From Candidatus Neomicrothrix sp. UBA2131 (GTDB lineage Bacteria; Actinomycetota; Acidimicrobiia; Acidimicrobiales; MedAcidi-G1), in contig DCXR01000073.1 in the NCBI GenBank assembly GCA_002329075.1, positions 1 through 16,204 on the forward strand: DNA of 16,204 nucleotides, read 5' to 3'. Numbering within the stretch: position 1 is the first letter of the stretch; each line of letters begins with the position of its first letter. The translations under genes and the position numbers were made by a program. Positions 1 to 11,001 of the stretch are shown in pieces. The notes below the pieces were generated by a model. That model did not search any database. It worked only from the letters and a program-made list of their open reading frames with translations, and was not told the origin of the DNA.

Positions 1-45
1 GAGGATGCGCCTGCCGAGGAAGCGCCGGATACTGCCGGCGCCTAG
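1..45 (+). CDS. rpsA: 3' end of upstream gene, probably 30S ribosomal protein S1 (partial)
   Basis: Frame 1 is open from the window edge to TAG at 43-45 and encodes the 14-residue acidic, Ala/Pro-rich end EDAPAEEAPDTAGA. Actinobacterial S1 proteins often end in low-complexity acidic tails, and rpsA lies directly upstream of coaE in many Actinomycetota. The identification therefore rests on synteny and composition only, since no S1 domain is visible in the window. The stop is 21 bases before the coaE start, which suggests cotranscription. Confidence 0.5.
   Translation, partial: EDAPAEEAPDTAGA
22..41 (+). other. Perfect hairpin at the end of the upstream gene
   Basis: GCGCCGG (22-28) pairs with CCGGCGC (35-41) around a 6-base loop, just before the TAG stop. 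A second copy of the right arm (46-52, within the repeat GCCGGCGC seen at 34-41 and 45-52) could pair with the same left arm. No T-run follows, so this is not a standard intrinsic terminator. It may be chance in Ala/Gly/Pro coding sequence. Confidence 0.3.
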
Positions 46-66
46 CCGGCGCTCCGGGAGGACCCG

Positions 67-714
67 GTGCTGGAGATCGGACTGACCGGAGGCATCGGTT
101 CCGGCAAGTCCACCGTGGCATCCCTGCTGGTACAGCGGGGCGCCCTGCTCGTCGACGCCGATGCCATCGTGCGCGAACTCCAGGAACCCGGCAGCCCCGT
201 ATTCGAGGCCATGGTCGAACGCTGGGGGCAGGACATCGTGGCCGGTGACGGCACGCTCGACCGACAGGCCGTCGCCGATCTCGTGTTCGGCGACCCGGAC
301 GAGTTGCTTGCCCTCAACGCCATCGTGCACCCGGCCGTTGGCGATGAGATGACCCGCCGCCGGGACGCACTGGCAGGCACGGATGCCACGGTGGTGCTCG
401 ACATTCCCCTCCTGGTCGAATCCGGGCACGAGGGCTACGGAGGGATCGTGGTCGTGGACGTCGACCCCGAGATGTCCGTACAGCGGCTCGTGGAACACCG
501 TGGCTTCGACGAGGAGGACGTCCGCCAGAGGATCGCCAGGCAGGTTTCCCGCAGCGATCGCCTGGCGAAGGCCGACTTCGTAGTCTCCAACTCCGGAACC
601 CCCGAAGAGCTGGAGGCCGAGGTGGACCGCTGCTGGGCCTGGATCGGCACCCTCGAGCGGCCGCAGCCGGGTACGCCCGTGCGACGTATCGGGAGCAGGG
701 CCGAGAAGGGCTGA
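67..714 (+). CDS. coaE: Dephospho-CoA kinase
   Basis: This enzyme phosphorylates the ribose 3'-hydroxyl of dephospho-CoA with ATP, the last step of coenzyme A synthesis in the cytoplasm. The 215-residue product opens with the P-loop GLTGGIGSGKS (residues 5-15), followed by VDADAIVREL, the IPLLVE segment near residue 117 that is typical of the family, and the lid-region stretch RQRIARQVSRSDRLAKADFV. The length fits a single-domain CoaE of about 200 residues, without the GrpB-like C-terminal fusion found in mycobacteria. The GTG start at 67 has a strong Shine-Dalgarno, GGGAGGA at 56-62, unlike the leaderless-type starts downstream. It lies 21 bases after the presumed rpsA stop, so the two are probably cotranscribed. 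Confidence 0.96.
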   Translation: MLEIGLTGGIGSGKSTVASLLVQRGALLVDADAIVRELQEPGSPVFEAMVERWGQDIVAGDGTLDRQAVADLVFGDPDELLALNAIVHPAVGDEMTRRRDALAGTDATVVLDIPLLVESGHEGYGGIVVVDVDPEMSVQRLVEHRGFDEEDVRQRIARQVSRSDRLAKADFVVSNSGTPEELEAEVDRCWAWIGTLERPQPGTPVRRIGSRAEKG

Positions 715-740
715 CAGCTCCCCCCTTCGGCTCCCTCCCG

Positions 741-759
741 GGCTTCCTCCCCGGAGGCC
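741..759 (+). other. Hairpin between coaE and uvrB
   Basis: GGCTTCC (741-747) pairs with GGAGGCC (753-759), with one G-T wobble, around the loop TCCCC. It lies 26 bases after the coaE stop and just before the uvrB -10 hexamer. No T-tract follows. It could weakly terminate coaE transcription or be neutral GC-rich sequence. Confidence 0.3.
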
Positions 760-764
760 GTCGC

Positions 765-770
765 TACGCT
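765..770 (+). promoter_or_regulatory. Putative leaderless promoter -10 of uvrB
   Basis: TACGCT ends six bases before the GTG start at 777, and no Shine-Dalgarno sequence is present. In Actinomycetota a TANNNT hexamer this close to a start codon usually marks a transcript that begins at or next to the start codon. No clear -35 element is visible. Confidence 0.6.
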
Positions 771-776
771 GCGCCC

Positions 777-2801
<2,025 letters not shown>

Positions 2802-2822
2802 GACGGTTGCCACCTGACCGTC
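2802..2822 (+). other. Hairpin immediately after uvrB
   Basis: GACGGT (2802-2807) and ACCGTC (2817-2822) form a perfect 6-bp stem with a 9-base loop, starting at the base after the uvrB stop. No T-run follows. It may act as a weak terminator or 3'-end stabiliser, so that uvrA depends on its own promoter at 2852. Confidence 0.35.
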
Positions 2823-2851
2823 GGGGCTTCGAACGCCTCCGGGCCGGCCGG

Positions 2852-2857
2852 TAGGCT
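2852..2857 (+). promoter_or_regulatory. Putative leaderless promoter -10 of uvrA
   Basis: TAGGCT ends seven bases before the GTG start at 2865, with no Shine-Dalgarno between. The arrangement matches those before uvrB, uvrC and rapZ. No -35 element is recognisable. A nearby TCGAAC (2828-2833) resembles only half of an actinobacterial LexA site. Confidence 0.55.
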
Positions 2858-2864
2858 CGCCGCC

Positions 2865-5735
<2,871 letters not shown>

Positions 5736-5759
5736 CGGGGTCGGCTTCCTGATCGCTCC

Positions 5760-6851
5760 TCAGGTGATGGTGAGCATCCGGTCGAGGGCGACATGCGCCC
5801 ACGCCTGGGTGTCGGAGGCGACGGTGATGAGGTTGCGGACCTTTCCGTCGACAAGTCCATCGAGGATCCATGCAAGGTGTGCAGCGTCGATCCGGAACAT
5901 CGTGGAGCAGGGACAGACCATCGGGTCGAGGGACTCGACCGTCATCTCCGGGTGCTCCGTGGCGAGTCGGTTGACGAGGTGTATCTCGGTGCCCACGCCA
6001 AATGCCGTCCCCGGCTCGGCTTCCTCGACCTGGCGGACGATGAAGTCCGTGGACCCGACCCGGTCGGCAAGGAGCACCGTTTCGTGGGCGCATTCGGGGT
6101 GCACGACGACGACGCCGTCGGGATGCCGCTCCCGGAAGTCGGCGATCTGCCCAGGGGTGAAACGCTGGTGGACCGAGCAGTGCCCGCTCCAGAGGAGGAA
6201 GGTGGCCTCCTTGACCTCGGCTTCGGCGAGCCCTCCGTGGCTGCGGAGCGGGTCCCATAGGGCCATGTCTCCGAGCTGGTAGCCCATGGCGATGCCCGTG
6301 TTCCGGCCAAGGTGCTGGTCGGGGAAGAACAGCACCTTGTCGCCGTGCTCGAAGGCCCAGTCGAGGACGGCCCGGGCGTTGCTGGAGGTACACACAGCCC
6401 CTCCGTGCTCTCCTACGAACGCCTTGAGCGCTGCTGACGAGTTCATGTAGGTGATCGGGACCACGCGTTCGATGTCGGTGACCCGTGCGATCCCATCCCA
6501 GGCCTCGACGACCTCGTCGAGGTCGGCCATGTCGGCCATCGAGCAGCCGGCGTCGAGGTCCGGGAGGATCACCTGCTGGTGGTCGCCTGTGAGGATGTCG
6601 GCGGACTCGGCCATGAAGTGGACACCGCAGAACACGATGTAGTCGGCCACAGTCCGCTGCTGGGCAAGCCGGGAGAGCCGGAACGAGTCGCCGCAGGCAT
6701 CGGCCCAACGGATGACCTCGTCGCGTTGGTAGTGGTGGCCGAGGATGAAGAGCCGATCACCGAGGGCCGCCTTTGCTGCTTCGATACGCGCCGCGTTGGC
6801 ATCGTCAGCGTCTATGTACCGCTCTGGGAGCGGCGCCTGAAGTCGGAGCAT
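5760..6851 (-). CDS. nadA: Quinolinate synthase A, Bacillus-type
   Basis: NadA condenses iminoaspartate with dihydroxyacetone phosphate to quinolinate, using a [4Fe-4S] cluster, in de novo NAD synthesis. Family landmarks are FILGHHYQRDEV, the cluster cysteine in IVFCGVHFMAE, SNARAVLDWAF, FFPDQHLGRNT, the second cysteine in VVHPECAHE, and the third in the segment MVCPCSTMFRID. Together with the ending LDRMLTIT these resemble the Bacillus subtilis type more than the mycobacterial one. The ATG at 6851 gives 363 residues, close to that family's length. The same frame is open back to a GTG at 6968 (402 residues), but the extra 39 residues do not look conserved. No nadB or nadC is in the window, so the iminoaspartate source is elsewhere. 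The gene is divergent from uvrC and convergent with uvrA. Confidence 0.95.
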   Translation of the reverse strand: MLRLQAPLPERYIDADDANAARIEAAKAALGDRLFILGHHYQRDEVIRWADACGDSFRLSRLAQQRTVADYIVFCGVHFMAESADILTGDHQQVILPDLDAGCSMADMADLDEVVEAWDGIARVTDIERVVPITYMNSSAALKAFVGEHGGAVCTSSNARAVLDWAFEHGDKVLFFPDQHLGRNTGIAMGYQLGDMALWDPLRSHGGLAEAEVKEATFLLWSGHCSVHQRFTPGQIADFRERHPDGVVVVHPECAHETVLLADRVGSTDFIVRQVEEAEPGTAFGVGTEIHLVNRLATEHPEMTVESLDPMVCPCSTMFRIDAAHLAWILDGLVDGKVRNLITVASDTQAWAHVALDRMLTIT

Positions 6852-6983
6852 CGGCCGGAGCCTCGTTTTCGTGACTTGTCGGAAGCCTCCGATTGTCGGC
6901 CGGTGGGGGCAGCCTGGTCGCCACACCACGGGGTTGTCGGCCTCGGAAGCAGATATGTCGCCGGTCACCAGGCCGGCATACCC

Positions 6984-6989
6984 AGTGTA
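6984..6989 (-). promoter_or_regulatory. Putative -10 hexamer for nadA
   Basis: On the minus strand TACACT (6989 to 6984) precedes the nadA frame. A transcript starting about 6-7 bases downstream would begin near 6977. That is about 9 bases before the GTG alternative at 6968 and about 126 bases before the ATG at 6851. A four-codon ATG-CCG-GCC-TGG-TGA reading starts at 6979, and its stop overlaps the GTG at 6968. No -35 element is evident. Confidence 0.45.
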
Positions 6990-7047
6990 GGGCAGTGATG
7001 TGACGGGGGGCGTTCGGAGGTCGAAGCGGATGCGGTCGGGTGCGCCC

Positions 7048-7053
7048 TACGCT
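7048..7053 (+). promoter_or_regulatory. Putative leaderless promoter -10 of uvrC
   Basis: TACGCT, identical to the uvrB hexamer, ends six bases before the ATG at 7060. No ribosome binding site is present. This element decides the uvrC start: the frame is open further upstream to an ATG at 7000, but those 20 residues precede the promoter and do not resemble UvrC. Confidence 0.6.
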
Positions 7054-7059
7054 GCCGAC

Positions 7060-8922
7060 ATGATCGAGCGGCCACCCGCCGGGACGATCCCGGACCTGCC
7101 CGGCTCGTACCAGTTCAAGGACGGCGACGGCCGCGTGCTCTATGTCGGCAAGGCGAAGAGCCTCCGCCACCGGCTCAACAGCTACTTCGGGAGCCCGGAT
7201 CGAATGGCCCTGCGGACAGTGCAGATGCTCGAGGCTGCGGAGAGCGTCGAGTGGATCCAGGTCTCGAACGAACTCGAGGCCCTGATGCTGGAGTTCAGCC
7301 TGATCCAGGAGCACTCGCCACGTTTCAACGTCGACCTCAAGGACGACAAGAGCTATCCGTTCCTGGCGATCACGCTCGACCACGAATGGCCCCGTGCGAT
7401 GGTGATGCGCGGCCGTCGCCGCAGGGGGGTCCGGTACTTCGGTCCCTATGGGAACGCCGGCGCAATCCGCGAGACGCTCGACCTGTTGTTGCGCACGTTC
7501 CCGATCCGCACGTGCACGGACAGCAAGTTGGATGCACACCGGCGGCTCGGTCGACCCTGCCTGCTCTTCCACATCGAGAAGTGCTCGGGGCCCTGCGTGG
7601 GGGAGGTGGGGCGCAGGGACTACGACGAGATCGTCGTCGATCTGAGTCGCGTCCTCGGGGGTGATACGGACGAGGTCGAAACTCGCCTGTCAGAAGAGAT
7701 GGAGGCGGCATCGGTCGGCCTCGAGTTCGAGGCTGCGGCCCGCTGGAGGGACCGGCTGGGGAGCGTCCGCAAGGTGGCCGAACGCCAGCAGATGGTCGGT
7801 GGGCAGAACGAGGACATCGACGTCTTCGGCCTGTCGGGCGACGAACTCGAGGCAGCGGTCCAGGTCTTCTACGTGCGTCGAGGTCGGGTGATCGGACGCA
7901 GGGGGTTCGTCGTAGACCGTATCGAGGACCTGTCGGCGTCCGAACTGGTCGGCGAGGTCGTGGCTGCCCACTACCGGGGCGACCCACCCCAGGGGGTCCC
8001 GAGGGAGGTCCTCGTTCCCGACCTTCCGGAGGGTATGGACCTGCTGGGGGAGTGGCTGAGCAGGGAACGGGGTACCCGTGTACGCATTCGGGTGCCGCAG
8101 CGGGGCGACAAGCGCTCCCTGCAGGAGACTGTGACCCGCAACGCAGCCGAGGAGTTCATGCGACACCGCCTCAAGCGGGCTGCCGACCACAACAGCCGTG
8201 CCCGGGCCCTCAACGAGTTGCAGCAGGTGCTCGGGCTGCCTGAAGCACCACTCCGGATCGAATGCTTCGACATGAGCCACCTGCAGGGCACGGACTACGT
8301 CGGGTCCATGGTCGTGCTCGAGGACGGCCTCGCCAAGAAGTCCGACTACCGCCGATTCAAGGTTCGGGGGGTGCCCGGCAACGACGACTATGCGGCAATG
8401 GAGGAGGTCCTCACGAGGCGCCTCACCGCCTTCCTGGAGGAGGTCGCCCTTCCCGTGTCGGATCGGCCCGGCAGGTTCGCCTATCCGCCGCAACTGCTTC
8501 TCGTGGACGGCGGGGTGGGGCAGTTGGGGGTCGCCCAACGGGTCGTGGCAGACCTGGGCCTGGCGGACCGGATACCGGTCGCTGCGCTGGCCAAGCGCTT
8601 CGAGGAGGTGTTCGTTCCCGGTCGGAGCGATCCGATTCTGCTGCCACGTGGATCTGAGGCGCTGTACCTGCTGCAACGGGTGCGCGACGAGTCGCACCGG
8701 TTCGCGGTCGCCTACCACCGACAGTTGCGCTCCCGGCGCATGACGGGTTCCGTTCTGGACGACATCCCGGGCCTTGGACCGGCACGGCGGAAGCGCCTGG
8801 TGAAGGAGATGGGCGGTGTACGGGCCGTGCAGCGTGCCGGCCTCCCGGACCTGCAGGAGCTGTCGTGGTTGCCGGACGCCGTGGCCGAGGCGGTGTACGT
8901 GAAGGCACATCGTGGGCAGTGA
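7060..8922 (+). CDS. uvrC: Excinuclease ABC subunit C (dual-incision endonuclease)
   Basis: UvrC makes both cuts around a lesion marked by UvrB. The 620-residue product carries the N-terminal GIY-YIG nuclease (PGSYQF, then VLYVGKAKSLRHRL, residues about 10-40) for the 3' cut. A UVR motif that binds UvrB follows near residues 205-245. The RNase H-like domain for the 5' cut has the catalytic aspartate in ECFDMSHLQG (D404) and LLLVDGGVGQL. A C-terminal helix-hairpin-helix region contains DDIPGLGPARRKRL. Length and domain order are normal. The start at 7060 is chosen over the upstream ATG at 7000 because homology begins here and TACGCT lies six bases before it. The gene is divergent from nadA and followed 41 bases later by rapZ, a conserved actinobacterial pairing. 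Confidence 0.97.
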   Translation: MIERPPAGTIPDLPGSYQFKDGDGRVLYVGKAKSLRHRLNSYFGSPDRMALRTVQMLEAAESVEWIQVSNELEALMLEFSLIQEHSPRFNVDLKDDKSYPFLAITLDHEWPRAMVMRGRRRRGVRYFGPYGNAGAIRETLDLLLRTFPIRTCTDSKLDAHRRLGRPCLLFHIEKCSGPCVGEVGRRDYDEIVVDLSRVLGGDTDEVETRLSEEMEAASVGLEFEAAARWRDRLGSVRKVAERQQMVGGQNEDIDVFGLSGDELEAAVQVFYVRRGRVIGRRGFVVDRIEDLSASELVGEVVAAHYRGDPPQGVPREVLVPDLPEGMDLLGEWLSRERGTRVRIRVPQRGDKRSLQETVTRNAAEEFMRHRLKRAADHNSRARALNELQQVLGLPEAPLRIECFDMSHLQGTDYVGSMVVLEDGLAKKSDYRRFKVRGVPGNDDYAAMEEVLTRRLTAFLEEVALPVSDRPGRFAYPPQLLLVDGGVGQLGVAQRVVADLGLADRIPVAALAKRFEEVFVPGRSDPILLPRGSEALYLLQRVRDESHRFAVAYHRQLRSRRMTGSVLDDIPGLGPARRKRLVKEMGGVRAVQRAGLPDLQELSWLPDAVAEAVYVKAHRGQ

Positions 8923-8951
8923 TGTGAGCGGTGTGTCGGTCGGGCCTCGCC

Positions 8952-8957
8952 TAGCAT
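8952..8957 (+). promoter_or_regulatory. Putative leaderless promoter -10 of rapZ
   Basis: TAGCAT ends six bases before the GTG start at 8964, in the 41-base uvrC-rapZ gap, with no Shine-Dalgarno. It has the same geometry as the uvrB and uvrC elements. Confidence 0.55.
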
Positions 8958-8963
8958 CGTGAC

Positions 8964-9812
8964 GTGAGCGACTTCCTGGTGTTGACGGGCCTCTCGGGGG
9001 CGGGGCGCTCGGCGTTTGCCAGCGACCTCGAGGACCTCGGCTGGTTCGTCATCGACCGGCTGCCGCCCGACCTGATGGCGAAGGTTGCCGACCTGGCGAG
9101 GGGGCCGGAGTCCTCGCTGGATCGGGTGGCCTTCGCCCTGCGAAGCGACACCGTCGGTGGCGAGACCCTCGCCGGAATCGCCGAGCTGCGATCCCTTGTC
9201 GAGGGGCTCCGCGTCGTGTTCCTCGACTGCTCGACGGAGGTGTTGGTGCAGCGCTACGAGAGCAGCCGGCGGCCGCATCCCCTCGGCGGTGGGGCAGGCC
9301 TGGTCGACACCATCGATGCCGAGAGGGCCCTGATGGAGTCGGTCCGATCCGAAGCCGACCTCGTCGTCGACACCTCGGACCTGAACGTCCACGAGCTCCG
9401 CGACAAGGTCGCCGAACTCTACGGACAGGCCGACGACCGCCCCATGCGCCTCGCCGTGACCTCCTTCGGGTTCAAGCACGGCGCTCCCCGCGACGCCGAC
9501 CTGGTCCTGGATTGCCGCTTCCTGCCGAACCCGCACTGGGTCGACGAACTCCGCCCGCTCAGCGGCCTGGACGTGCCTGTCCGTGAGCATGTGCTGGACA
9601 GCGACCTGGCCCAGGGGTTCCTGAGCCGACTGGAGGACCTGCTGGACCTCCTCCTGCCGGCCTTCGTCGGGGAGGGACGGTCGTATCTCACGCTGGCGTT
9701 CGGATGCACGGGCGGTCGGCACCGCTCGGTCACCATTGCCGAGGCGGTCGCCGGGTACCTGAGGGAAAGGGGTCAGGATCCTCTCGTGACCCACCGCGAC
9801 ATCGATCGCTGA
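8964..9812 (+). CDS. rapZ: RapZ/YvcJ family nucleotide-binding protein
   Basis: RapZ proteins bind nucleotides; in E. coli RapZ controls GlmS through small RNAs and senses glucosamine-6-phosphate, while the actinobacterial role is poorly known. The 282-residue product has the usual two-part build. The N-terminal kinase-like domain has P-loop GLSGAGRS (9-16), then DLGWFVIDRLPPDL and a Walker B-like VVFLDCS. The conserved C-terminal domain has TSFGFKHGAPRDADLVLDCR, FLPNPHW and GCTGGRHRSV (from residue 247). The arginine in place of the P-loop lysine is, as I recall, common in actinobacterial members. The GTG start follows a leaderless-type promoter. yvcK and whiA, which normally follow rapZ in this phylum, are missing, and the next gene is gap. 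Confidence 0.95.
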   Translation: MSDFLVLTGLSGAGRSAFASDLEDLGWFVIDRLPPDLMAKVADLARGPESSLDRVAFALRSDTVGGETLAGIAELRSLVEGLRVVFLDCSTEVLVQRYESSRRPHPLGGGAGLVDTIDAERALMESVRSEADLVVDTSDLNVHELRDKVAELYGQADDRPMRLAVTSFGFKHGAPRDADLVLDCRFLPNPHWVDELRPLSGLDVPVREHVLDSDLAQGFLSRLEDLLDLLLPAFVGEGRSYLTLAFGCTGGRHRSVTIAEAVAGYLRERGQDPLVTHRDIDR

Positions 9813-9861
9813 CTGCTGCCGTGACGATCCGGGTGTGACCGATCTACGTTCAGGATCGCGT

Positions 9862-9904
9862 GTCATGTTGATGCTCATCGGCTAGCAATGAACGGGCACA
9901 TGAC
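9862..9904 (+). promoter_or_regulatory. Inverted repeat in the gap leader region
   Basis: The 143-base rapZ-gap intergenic region contains GTCATGT (9862-9868) and its exact reverse complement ACATGAC (9898-9904), 29 bases apart. Between them lies a -10-like TAGCAA (9883-9888). This could be an operator pair around a gap promoter, but a 7-bp repeat can arise by chance. No clear -35 was found, and no room exists for a missing gene. Confidence 0.25.
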
Positions 9905-9939
9905 CCTCTACGACAACAGGGCGGCGGTTCGGCCACCGC

Positions 9940-9945
9940 AGGAGG
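9940..9945 (+). promoter_or_regulatory. Shine-Dalgarno of gap
   Basis: AGGAGG ends ten bases before the ATG at 9956. Its strength contrasts with the SD-less starts of uvrB, uvrA, uvrC and rapZ, and it implies a gap mRNA with a real 5' leader. Confidence 0.75.
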
Positions 9946-9955
9946 CAACAGTTCA

Positions 9956-10996
9956 ATGACCGTCCGAGTAGGTGTGAACGGATTCGGCCGCATCGGCCGC
10001 AACTTCTTCCGGGCCGCCCGTGCCCAGGGGGCGAACATCGAGTTCGTCGCCGTCAATGACCTGGGGTCCATCGACACGATGGCGTTCCTGTTGGCGAACG
10101 ACTCGGTGCACGGGCGACTCGACGCCAAGGTGCGGACCACCCGTGACAGCATCGTCGTCGACGGCCAGAAGATCCGGGTGCTGTCCGAGCGTGACCCGGG
10201 CGACCTCCCCTGGGGGGACCTCGGAGTCGATGTCGTGATCGAGTCCACAGGCTTTTTCACCTCACGCGACAAGGCGGCCCTGCACCTCGGGGGCGGTGCC
10301 CGCAAGGTCATCATCTCGGCCCCGTCCGGTGACTGCGATGCGACGTTCGTCGTCGGCGTGAACGACGACTCCTACAACCCTGCGAAGCACCATGTGATGT
10401 CCAACGCCTCGTGCACCACGAACTGCTTCGTTCCGATGATCAAGGTGCTCGACGACCGGTTCGGGGTCGACCGGGGCTTCATGACCACTACACACGCCTA
10501 CACCGGCGACCAGAGCCTCGTGGACGGGCCGCACAGCGACCTCCGTCGTGCCCGGGGCGCAGCCGTCAACATCGTGCCCACCTCGACCGGCGCCGCCAGG
10601 GCGACGAGCCTGGTACTGCCGAAGATGAAGGGTCGCCTCGATGGCATCTCGCTGCGGGTGCCGATCCCCGACGGTTCGATCACCGACTTCGTGGGCACCC
10701 TGAAGAAGACAGCGACGGCAGAGCAGGTCAACGCTGCCTACGCAGAGGCCGCCCGCCGTGGTCCGCTGGCCAAGGTGCTCGACTACAGCGAGGACCCACT
10801 GGTATCCGCCGACATCGTCGGCCGCCCGGCCTCGTGCACGATCGACGGTGGCCTCACCATGGCCTCCGGGAACATGGTCAAGGTCCTGGGCTGGTACGAC
10901 AACGAGATGGGCTACTCGAGCCGTCTGGTCGACCTCACGAGGATCGTCGGCACCCGCCGCACCAAGAGGCCGAAGGCGAAGAAGGCCCGCAAGTAG
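9956..10996 (+). CDS. gap: Glyceraldehyde-3-phosphate dehydrogenase, type I, with basic C-terminal tail
   Basis: This enzyme oxidises glyceraldehyde-3-phosphate to 1,3-bisphosphoglycerate with NAD. The 346-residue product starts with the Rossmann motif VGVNGFGRIGRN. NDL near residue 33 and the proline in NIVPTSTGAARA suit NAD rather than NADP. The catalytic cysteine is C153 in SNASCTTNC, with its partner H180 in THAYTGDQ, and the ending WYDNEMGYSSRLVDL is canonical. After the usual last helix the chain continues into a tail rich in Lys and Arg (TRRTKRPKAKKARK, 333-346) that ordinary GAPDHs lack. The start is supported by a strong AGGAGG. pgk begins five bases after the stop and tpiA and secG follow, forming the conserved glycolytic run. 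Confidence 0.97.
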   Translation: MTVRVGVNGFGRIGRNFFRAARAQGANIEFVAVNDLGSIDTMAFLLANDSVHGRLDAKVRTTRDSIVVDGQKIRVLSERDPGDLPWGDLGVDVVIESTGFFTSRDKAALHLGGGARKVIISAPSGDCDATFVVGVNDDSYNPAKHHVMSNASCTTNCFVPMIKVLDDRFGVDRGFMTTTHAYTGDQSLVDGPHSDLRRARGAAVNIVPTSTGAARATSLVLPKMKGRLDGISLRVPIPDGSITDFVGTLKKTATAEQVNAAYAEAARRGPLAKVLDYSEDPLVSADIVGRPASCTIDGGLTMASGNMVKVLGWYDNEMGYSSRLVDLTRIVGTRRTKRPKAKKARK

Positions 10997-11001
10997 CAAC
11001 G

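Noticed and set aside
2828..2840. TCGAAC upstream of uvrA as a LexA/SOS box.
   Set aside because: Only a half-site is present. The matching GTTC half at the required four-base spacing is absent.
5736..5759. A bidirectional terminator between the convergent uvrA and nadA stops.
   Set aside because: The 24 bases contain no convincing stem with T-runs on either side.
8988..9011. Arginine replacing the P-loop lysine of RapZ as loss of function.
   Set aside because: As I recall GAGRS is the usual form in actinobacterial RapZ, and the rest of the protein is well conserved.
9865..9885. A six-codon leader peptide (ATG at 9865 to TAG) upstream of gap.
   Set aside because: It has no ribosome binding site, no informative residues, and can easily occur by chance.
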